From Candidatus Caldipriscus sp. T1.2 (GTDB lineage: Bacteria > Hydrothermota > Hydrothermia > LBFQ01), in the NCBI GenBank assembly GCA_000980735.1, contig LBFQ01000032.1, forward strand, positions 1 through 6,857: 6,857 nt of DNA. The letters are read 5' to 3'. Each line of letters opens with the position of its first letter. The stretch's first letter is position 1. A program made the position numbers and the translations under genes. Below, piece by piece: positions 1 to 5,422 of this stretch. The notes beneath the pieces were generated by a model. It saw only the letters and a list, made by a program, of their open reading frames with translations, was not told where the DNA came from and did not search any database.

Positions 1-533
1 CCAAGTGGTTTTACCTGTTCCAGTTTGACCTACGATGTTTCAATCCCTTATAGGAACGTAATAAACAATTTTCTATATTCTCCCAAATATCATTGACCAA
101 CCGTTTCAATCCCTTATAGGAACGTAATAAACAGGAAATCTAATCTGGTAGAAAAAGAAAACGAGCTGCGGTTTCAATCCCTTATAGGAACGTAATAAAC
201 CTTATAGCTCTCATGATGATCTTATGAACGCGTATCGTTTCAATCCCTTATAGGAACGTAATAAACGGAGGTAGGGACCATGGCAATGGAAAGGCTATAT
301 GGGTTTCAATCCCTTATAGGAACGTAATAAACAAGTTAGATAAAAACCCCCCTTAAAAACCCTTGAGAAGTTTCAATCCCTTATAGGAACGTAATAAACG
401 TGGGACAAAATGGCATGAGTACATGCCGATTTCATATCGTTTCAATACCTTATAGGAACGTAATAAACCCACGTGTAAATATAAAATCAGCATTTGGGTA
501 TATGTTTCAATCCCTTATAGGAACGTAATAAAC
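1..533 (-). CRISPR. Type I-B CRISPR array, 8 repeats, open at left edge
   Basis: Eight 30-bp repeats start at 37, 103, 171, 237, 303, 370, 439 and 504. Seven are identical and the one at 439 differs by one base. On the plus strand each begins GTTTCAATCCCTTATAGG and ends ACGTAATAAAC. The seven complete spacers measure 36, 38, 36, 36, 37, 39 and 35 bp. Bases 1-36 are a further spacer that is cut or just complete at the window edge. On the minus strand the repeat ends in ATTGAAAC, the usual 8-nt crRNA 5' handle of type I-B and type III repeats. Transcription is therefore right to left, in the same direction as the cas operon, with the leader at 534-886. The repeat has only a weak internal palindrome (CCT-TAT-AGG). 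Cas6, not in this window, should cut before the handle. Spacers share no long match with each other or with the rest of the window. Confidence 0.98.
439..468 (-). repeat. Variant CRISPR repeat with one substitution
   Basis: This repeat has A at 447 where the other seven have C. In crRNA orientation this is G22 to U, the base directly before the 8-nt ATTGAAAC handle, so it flanks the expected Cas6 cleavage position. It is the second repeat from the leader. The leader-proximal repeat (504-533) has the consensus base. Confidence 0.95.
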
Positions 534-629
534 CTGCCCTTGTCCCTTTTTATTTTTACCCCAAAATTCCCAATACCCATAAAGGTTTCCTTGACCTCAC
601 CCGCACTCACCTAACATACCGAAGTTGAT

Positions 630-635
630 ATTATA
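630..635 (-). promoter_or_regulatory. Candidate array promoter -10 box
   Basis: The minus strand reads TATAAT here, a perfect bacterial -10 hexamer. It would place a transcription start near 623, about 90 nt upstream of the first repeat in the array direction. No good -35 hexamer lies at 16-18 nt; the sequence there is C-rich and inside an inverted repeat. The promoter would therefore be weak or need an activator. A chance hexamer cannot be excluded in AT-rich DNA. Confidence 0.4.
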
Positions 636-640
636 AACCC

Positions 641-679
641 GTCGATCGCCGGTTGGGGGTAAAACCCTGGGGGATCGAC
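641..679. repeat. Inverted repeat GTCGATC...GATCGAC in the leader
   Basis: Seven-base perfect arms at 641-647 and 673-679 flank 25 bases. Inside these, GGGT at 657-660 can pair with ACCC at 664-667. The element lies directly upstream of the candidate -10 box, over the expected -35 region, so it could be an operator or a structured 3' end of the cas2 transcript. No U-tract follows on the minus strand, so it is not a classical terminator. Confidence 0.5.
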
Positions 680-682
680 GAA

Positions 683-790
683 CGCCCGTCAGTATTAAGT
701 TTCTTGAACCTAACCTCCAAAACCTTCAATAAAATCAAGGCAAAGAAAATATGCCATTCTTTCGCCCATCAGTATTGAATTTTTTGAACC
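683..790. repeat. Imperfect 28-bp direct repeat in leader, 80-bp period
   Basis: Bases 683-710 and 763-790 match at 24 of 28 positions. Both begin CGCCC, contain TCAGTATT and end TTGAACC, and their starts are exactly 80 bp apart. A weaker third copy may start at 857: it matches 10 of the first 14 bases and shares the preceding ATCGACGAACGC word with the first copy. They do not resemble the CRISPR repeat. Function is unknown; duplicated leader motifs or protein binding sites are possible. Confidence 0.7.
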
Positions 791-796
791 CTACCC

Positions 797-824
797 TTTC
801 AATCTATCCCTTTCAACCTATCCC
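797..824 (-). repeat. Two tandem 14-bp units in leader
   Basis: On the minus strand the units read GGGATAGGTTGAAA (811-824) and GGGATAGATTGAAA (797-810), differing at one base. A degenerate third unit at 783-796 matches 9 of 14. Each unit resembles the end of the CRISPR repeat (AAGGGATTGAAAC) with a 2-3 base insertion. The neighbouring C runs at 828-832 and 840-845 make the minus strand G-rich. Confidence 0.7.
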
Positions 825-886
825 TTTCCCCCATCAACACCCCCCACATCGACGAACGCTTGTAAATATTAGTGATCCGGGTTGCC

Positions 887-1153
887 CTAAAGGATAATAT
901 CTTCGTGGGATGGTTTTGGTATCCCGATCTCTTGTCTCTCGTAATATGCCTTTGTTCTAAACTTGTATATCAAAACGGAGTCTTGGCTCTCGTCTATTAC
1001 TTCCTTTATCTCGTTTATCAACCTTAAGAGATTTGCCTCCGTTATTTCCCCTTCAAATACCGATTTCTGAACCCAGGTTAAATACTTCTTGCAAACCTTA
1101 TGAACATTTTGGACCCTCTTTTCCCCTATATCATAAACCAATATCACGAACAT
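887..1153 (-). CDS. cas2: CRISPR adaptation protein Cas2
   Basis: Cas2 is the dimeric core of the Cas1-Cas2 integrase, which inserts new spacers at the leader end of the array. The 88-residue protein is normal length for the family. It begins MFVILVYDI, with the conserved YD of beta strand 1, followed by the typical segment KRVQNVHKVCKKYLTWVQKSVFEGEIT (given here only to identify the family region, residues 12-38). The ATG at 1153 was chosen over the in-frame TTG at 1162 because Cas2 proteins usually start at this point and because the ATG lies 2 nt after the cas1 stop codon (1156-1158). No Shine-Dalgarno sequence precedes either start, so translation probably depended on ribosomes finishing cas1. 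Because cas1 is broken, Cas2 may now be made poorly or not at all. The reading frame itself shows no damage. Confidence 0.93.
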   Translation of the reverse strand: MFVILVYDIGEKRVQNVHKVCKKYLTWVQKSVFEGEITEANLLRLINEIKEVIDESQDSVLIYKFRTKAYYERQEIGIPKPSHEDIIL

Positions 1154-1155
1154 AT

Positions 1156-1930
1156 TTACCAATCGCTGGTAAAAGGTTTATAAACTTCTTCCCCCAAAAA
1201 GTGCTTGTAAAGCTTGTAGCATTCCAACCTCAAAAGTCTTCTGTAGGAAACTTTCCCTATGTTCCTATACTTTATTGTGGTATTTAACTATCTCCAAACC
1301 TTTCTCGGTCAGATGAGAAAATCCGATATCCTTAATAAAATGTTTTTCGTCTAACTGTCTTTTGTTTATCACTCAAACACCTCTGCAATATCAAGGTTTA
1401 AGGAAAAGCTCCCTCTGTTGCTCTCGTGTAAATACCCTATTCTTGGGTCAAGGATAGCATTTAAAGGATTTTGTGGTGGCCTTTTAGTTCGCCTTTCAAA
1501 GGGAAAACCTCCATAATAAACTTTTCTAAATTCGCCTTCTAATTGCATAAGATTGGACTTATTTGTTCAACCACTTCCCGTAATTCCTCTTTTCCACGAT
1601 TTTCGTAATATTTTAAGTTCTTCTGGATATTCAATAAACCCCCCAACAAAAAGGATTTTGCCAAAAATAGCCTCTTATCCCATTCCAAGTAGTGCTCAAC
1701 TTGTTTAATTATCATTATTCCGGAATTTAGGGATTTTCTCGGATAAAAGGAACCTACATAAAAACCGTAATGATTGAAGAAATGTAAGGGTATATGGTGT
1801 TTGTTTAAAAACTCGATGGTTCTAACTCACCGAAAACCTTTATCTCGCTTATCGCGGTTATGGGTAGCGGTAGGGTATTATCTTTCCTTTCAAGCCTCCC
1901 ACTCCTGAAAATATATAATGTTTTACCCAT
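1156..1930 (-). pseudogene. cas1: cas1 pseudogene, multiple frameshifts and deletions
   Basis: Cas1 is the catalytic integrase of spacer acquisition. No long frame remains, but type I-B Cas1 can be followed across five pieces. Piece 1 (1805-1930) starts ATG just after the cas4 stop and reads MGKTLYIFRSGRLERKDNTL, then ISEIKVFGEL. Piece 2 (1539-1820) includes IPLHFFNHYGFYVGSFYPR and IKQVEHYLEWDKRL. Piece 3 (1369-1548) includes LEGEFRKVYY, RTKRPPQNPLNA, DPRIGYLHESN and SLNLDIAEVFE. Piece 4 (1265-1372) includes NKRQLDEKHF. Piece 5 (1156-1287) includes TTIKYRNIGK, SYRRLLRLECYKLYKH and the end YKPFTSDW. Compared with the usual roughly 320 residues, segments are missing after DNTL, after GEL, after VYYGGF, after PLNA (the helix before DPRIG) and before TTIKYR. 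The codons for the catalytic Glu, His and acidic residue survive in piece 3, but the fold around them is broken. Long gaps make simple base-calling error an unlikely full explanation. Confidence 0.9.
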
Positions 1931-1931
1931 T

Positions 1932-2350
1932 TCAAACCCAACAAATTTCCTTATAAGCGCACCTTTTACAATATTGGATCCTTACGGGTTTTGGTGGATT
2001 GGAAAGAGAAAGGATATTTTCAACCATTGCTATCCTCTTTTCAACCTCCCTCTCTAAATCTTCCGTGAGATCCACGAAAAGGGTTTTCTTTTCTAAGGGT
2101 ATTCGCAATTTTCCCTTAAGTATCGTATTTTTCTCTTTCTTGAAATAATAATAAAGATAAAACGCCAGCTGCATTTTTGCACTTTGTAGATGTTTCCCGC
2201 TGGATTTTACCTCCGCAATTATCTGGCTCCCTGATATAATGTTGTCTATCAAAATTTCCTTTTCAAACTCGTGATAGAATATTTCGTGTATTGCCCTACC
2301 TTTTTAATCCCGTGTCCTATAAGCCAAACTTCCCTTTCACAAATTACCAT
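1932..2350 (-). pseudogene. cas4: cas4 pseudogene, frameshifted and shortened
   Basis: Cas4 is a RecB-like nuclease with a 4Fe-4S cluster that trims prespacers and helps select those next to a PAM. An ATG at 2350, overlapping the cas3 end by 7 nt, opens a 33-residue frame beginning MVICEREVWLIGHGI. This is the N-terminal Cas4 motif with the first cluster cysteine, but the usual 8-10 residues before it are absent. The match then moves to another frame near 2295-2305, where 1932-2303 gives GRAIHEIFYHEFEKEILIDN (RecB His), IIAEVKSSGKH (EVK motif), the Gln-Tyr-rich helix MQLAFYLYYYF, and the C-terminal cluster cysteines in YCKRCAYKEICWV. About 10-15 residues usually found between GHGI and GRAIHE are missing, and the metal-binding Asp motif before EVK is hard to find. 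Only about 124 residues could come from the downstream frame, and it has no good start. Confidence 0.88.
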
Positions 2351-4644
2351 ATCAAATCTATATCTCTGGGATAGAAGCCTACCTCCTCATCGTAGTATTG
2401 TTTTAATACATCAGAATCGATTACGTATATTTGCAGATCTTCATCAATGGGAATACTATCACCGCTTCTCCCCAAATTCACATTTATAACAAAACTGTAG
2501 AAATGGGCCTTTATTTTCTCAAGTTCGGACCTTGCCTCCCAAATTTTCCATTGCCCGTTCCTCACATTTCGGATCACCCCCTTAACCCTCTCCAAAACTT
2601 TCCTTGCTTCATCATTCAAAACAACAAAAACCTGATGCTTATAGGGTTCTTCCTTAATAAGTTTGAATTCCGTAAGTTGTTCATATTTAAGTTGTTTAAC
2701 GGATTCTAATAGCTTTTTGGATCTATCCGGCGACTTTTTGTCCCAGACCATTTCGTAATATTTATCTATTAGCTCCAAAAATTCCTCTTCACGTAGATCG
2801 GATAAATTTTTTAGTAATTCTTCCGTCGTGTTAAGAAGTACAATGCCGTCGTAAATTTTCCTAGCAAATTCTTCGTCTTTTTCATTTTTCAATTTTACAA
2901 CCCTAACCTCCCCTACGCTTCTATCACCGTTCCTATTGCATCTACCTGCGGATTGGTTTAGGCTATCAAGGGGTGCAAAATCTCTATAAACCACATCAAA
3001 ATCTATATCCATCCCCGCCTCAACCACCTGCGTTGAAACCATAACCCTATACCTTCCCTCCTTTATTCCTTTTATCCTTTCTTTCCTCTCGTAGGGCACA
3101 ACAGCGGTTGATAGGTACGTCATTGGAACATCAACTATACCCCTCAAGATCTTATAGAAATTCTGCGAGGACGCTATAGTGTTTAAAATTATTAAAAAGC
3201 TTTTATCCTTTTCTCTTTCTACCCTTTCTGCAACCTCTTTTGCGAGTTCTTCTATTCCTCTTCCCTGAAGTTCAATGACCATCCTATACCTGTTTAAACC
3301 CTTTCTATACTTACTCTTCTCAACCAATTCAAAGGCTTCACCCCCCTCATATATAAAAGGGTTTGTTGCGGTCATAAGTATTATTCGGGCGTTAAGGTTT
3401 TGAGATAGGTGATTTAAGCTTTCCTTAACAAATAGCCAATAATCGGGTGGTAATGCTTGGATCTCATCAAGTATTATGATGGTATCCTTAAACTTGTTAA
3501 ACCTCCGTAAATATCCGTTTTCTAAGCCAAGAAGAGTATAAAAGAGCTGATAAAATGTGGTAAGAATAACGCCCGAATTCCAACCCTCATAAAAAACCCT
3601 TCCAACATCAAAGTCGTATTCCTTATCACTTTCTTTATATGTTGGCTCTGCAAGATGGTGATATACCAAGAGTTCTTCGGAAGATTTCAGATTTAAACCG
3701 TTCCTTAAAACCATTTCCGTCTGATCTATTATGCTTAAAAACGGAAGAGAGTATATTATTCTCTTGTGTCCGCCTTCTTTTGCTAATTTTAAGGCAACGG
3801 AAAGCCCAGTTAAAGTTTTCCCCATGCCCGTAGGTAATACAAGGGTAAAAACCCTTGAACCCTTTCCCTTATCAAAATTTTCCATAACCTCCCTAAAAGC
3901 AGTTTCCCTTCTCTTTATGATATCAGCTTGACCCTTGGAAAGATGGGATTTATAAGATTCTATCCTCTGGAAATCAGGGAGCTTGGGTTGGGGTAGGGTG
4001 TCTGAACCGCTTCCCGCTTGGGTTTTATCCGCATCCAAGAGGACGGAAAAGTAAAAGTTGAACTCGTAAAAGTTTACATCAATTCTGTCAAGAGCAGAAG
4101 TACATTTCTCTATAAATTCATTATCCAAAAATTCCATCAGATCTTTCTTTAGATTTTGAATAGTGTCTTGCCTTAAAAGGAAATCTTTAATACTTTTGGG
4201 AATTTCAATATTTTGAAAGAATTTCTTAAGCCCATCAATATCTAAAGCCTCAATTTGTTTTTTGAGAGTTATTTTTGTTTCGCGTTTTATAATATCATTA
4301 AGCGTTCCTTTTAAATTTTTCAAATCGGTATGATGCTTTAAGGGAAAAATGCAGCTCTCCACTAAACGATCTTCAAAACCCAATTTAGATGCGATATTAA
4401 CACAGAAAACCGCGGAAAGGTAGGAATGGTTAGTTAGCTTGCCTGCATTTTTCCTACCTTGTATATAATCTTGAAAGTACCTTGTAGCCTTTCCGAAATC
4501 ATGAAAAGCCAAGGGAATGTAGAACCATTCGGGAATTTCTCCTAAGATCTGCCTCGCTATCCCGATTACTCCATTTATATGATCCTCAAGGAATACATTT
4601 GGATGGGAATATAATCCGCTTTTATTACCTTTCTCGCTTATCAT
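2344..4644 (-). CDS. cas3: CRISPR helicase/nuclease Cas3, type I-B
   Basis: Cas3 is recruited to Cascade-bound target DNA, nicks it and degrades it while unwinding 3' to 5'. At 766 residues it is full length. The N-terminal HD domain has H22, H48-D49 in FHDFGK, H73 in NHS, H104-H105 and the LLDADK segment (203-207). The SF2 helicase follows: Walker A PTGMGKT (271-277), DEIQ (393-396) in place of the more familiar DEAH, TAT (425-427), a motif V region TQVVEAGMDID (538-548) and motif VI QSAGRCNRNG (564-573). A Cas3 C-terminal domain ends near DEEVGFYPRDID. The ATG overlaps the cas5 stop in an ATGA junction and has no Shine-Dalgarno sequence, so it is probably translated by coupling. No frameshift or missing catalytic residue is visible. 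Confidence 0.97.
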   Translation of the reverse strand: MISEKGNKSGLYSHPNVFLEDHINGVIGIARQILGEIPEWFYIPLAFHDFGKATRYFQDYIQGRKNAGKLTNHSYLSAVFCVNIASKLGFEDRLVESCIFPLKHHTDLKNLKGTLNDIIKRETKITLKKQIEALDIDGLKKFFQNIEIPKSIKDFLLRQDTIQNLKKDLMEFLDNEFIEKCTSALDRIDVNFYEFNFYFSVLLDADKTQAGSGSDTLPQPKLPDFQRIESYKSHLSKGQADIIKRRETAFREVMENFDKGKGSRVFTLVLPTGMGKTLTGLSVALKLAKEGGHKRIIYSLPFLSIIDQTEMVLRNGLNLKSSEELLVYHHLAEPTYKESDKEYDFDVGRVFYEGWNSGVILTTFYQLFYTLLGLENGYLRRFNKFKDTIIILDEIQALPPDYWLFVKESLNHLSQNLNARIILMTATNPFIYEGGEAFELVEKSKYRKGLNRYRMVIELQGRGIEELAKEVAERVEREKDKSFLIILNTIASSQNFYKILRGIVDVPMTYLSTAVVPYERKERIKGIKEGRYRVMVSTQVVEAGMDIDFDVVYRDFAPLDSLNQSAGRCNRNGDRSVGEVRVVKLKNEKDEEFARKIYDGIVLLNTTEELLKNLSDLREEEFLELIDKYYEMVWDKKSPDRSKKLLESVKQLKYEQLTEFKLIKEEPYKHQVFVVLNDEARKVLERVKGVIRNVRNGQWKIWEARSELEKIKAHFYSFVINVNLGRSGDSIPIDEDLQIYVIDSDVLKQYYDEEVGFYPRDIDLIW

Positions 4645-5420
4645 GGGGAATTATATGGGGGCGAGATGGGGGAAACGAATACATTTAGGAAATTAACTTT
4701 AAGTATCTTCTTATATTTACCCCGTATAGGTTTATCTGGCTCCTTTGAATACAATACTTCCAAGTATTTTGATTTTGATCTGTCATTCTCCATATCGTAG
4801 GGTATAAGCTCCTTTCCGATCTTTATGGGTGCAATATCAATCTCTATGTTATCTATTGGGCATACGGTGTGGCATTCTCCCTCGTAATTTTCCAAGATTT
4901 CCGCTGTAAAGGTTCCAAAATAATTAATTTCCGCCAAATGCTCGGATGTTCCCAAAACTGGAGTATATATGAATTCCCTATTTTCAAGATGTTTTTTTAA
5001 TTTTTCAAAGGTTTCACTTTTCCCATTATCCACAACAAATATCCTATACTTTGGATCCTTAAGAAACTGTATAATCGCCTGGGTTCTTACATCCTTTTCG
5101 GATTGAGATTTTTCGCTTTTATCACCCTTACTCTTCTTATCTTTCTCTAAAAAAACGAACTTTCTTCCCCCGCTTCCTTCCTTCGTGTTTATGTAATTTA
5201 CGGACATCATTATGGTTTTTATGGGACTTAGGATTTGAACCGCCAAGCTTATGTCCCTAGTTTTCTCCAAATACTCATTCTTTCCGTATCCTACAACTGC
5301 CCCTATCAAACCCCTCAGTGCAGTTGGTGTAGGAAAGGGATAAGTTAAAGACGAAGATGTGGTGTAAAACTTGCGGAAGTGCCCCAGCTTGCCCGATACA
5401 TCAAAAACCAAAACCCTCAT
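4641..5420 (-). CDS. cas5: Cascade subunit Cas5, type I-B
   Basis: Cas5 caps the 5' handle of the crRNA in the Cascade complex and contacts Cas8b. The 259-residue protein opens with the family signature: MRVLVFDVSGKLGHFRKFYT, then SSLTYPFPTPTALRGLIGAVVGY (residues 22-44), the first beta strand and Gly-rich loop of the RAMP fold. Residues 92-110 form a Lys/Ser/Glu-rich stretch (EKDKKSKGDKSEKSQSEKD), probably a flexible insertion before the conserved RTQ...FLKDPKYRIFV segment. The ATG lies 2 nt after the cas7 stop and the end overlaps cas3 by 4 nt. No strong ribosome binding site precedes it; a GGAG is too distant, so coupling to cas7 is likely. The subtype is taken from the neighbours (Csh2-like Cas7, Csh1-like Cas8b) as well as the sequence. 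Confidence 0.94.
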   Translation of the reverse strand: MRVLVFDVSGKLGHFRKFYTTSSSLTYPFPTPTALRGLIGAVVGYGKNEYLEKTRDISLAVQILSPIKTIMMSVNYINTKEGSGGRKFVFLEKDKKSKGDKSEKSQSEKDVRTQAIIQFLKDPKYRIFVVDNGKSETFEKLKKHLENREFIYTPVLGTSEHLAEINYFGTFTAEILENYEGECHTVCPIDNIEIDIAPIKIGKELIPYDMENDRSKSKYLEVLYSKEPDKPIRGKYKKILKVNFLNVFVSPISPPYNSP

Positions 5421-5422
5421 TT

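Larger units (their letters stand above)
534..886 (-). promoter_or_regulatory. CRISPR leader between cas2 and the array
   Basis: This 353-base gap between the cas2 stop and the leader-proximal repeat holds no convincing gene on either strand. Its position upstream of the array in transcription direction, its strand bias (G/A-rich on the minus strand) and its repeated sub-elements fit a CRISPR leader. Leaders drive pre-crRNA transcription and mark where new spacers are inserted. It contains a perfect -10 hexamer (630-635), an inverted repeat (641-679), a 28-bp direct repeat (683-710 and 763-790), tandem 14-mers (797-824), and a 12-bp word ATCGACGAACGC found at both 674-685 and 848-859. The role is inferred from position; no leader family was recognised by sequence. 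Confidence 0.75.

Noticed and set aside
393..396. Cas3 residue pattern DEIQ (residues 393-396 of the protein) as an inactivating change.
   Set aside because: The Asp and Glu needed for metal and ATP hydrolysis are present, the last position varies among Cas3 and related SF2 helicases, and all other motifs are intact.
641..679. Rho-independent terminator for the cas operon.
   Set aside because: The stem is interrupted by a long inner loop and is not followed by a U-tract on the minus strand.
534..886. A CreTA-like toxin/antitoxin RNA pair in the leader, given the repeat-like 14-mers.
   Set aside because: There is no pair of CRISPR-like half repeats flanking a spacer-sized segment, no mini-ORF with a clear start, and known cases sit among the effector genes rather than in the leader.
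1154..1162. cas2 start at TTG (1162).
   Set aside because: It lies inside the cas1 coding end, has no ribosome binding site, and adds three residues before the usual Cas2 N-terminus.
1860..2057. Plus-strand open frames across the 1030-2490 and 3640-6650 regions as possible genes.
   Set aside because: All lie opposite recognisable cas sequence, have no ribosome binding sites or family features, and are antisense shadows.
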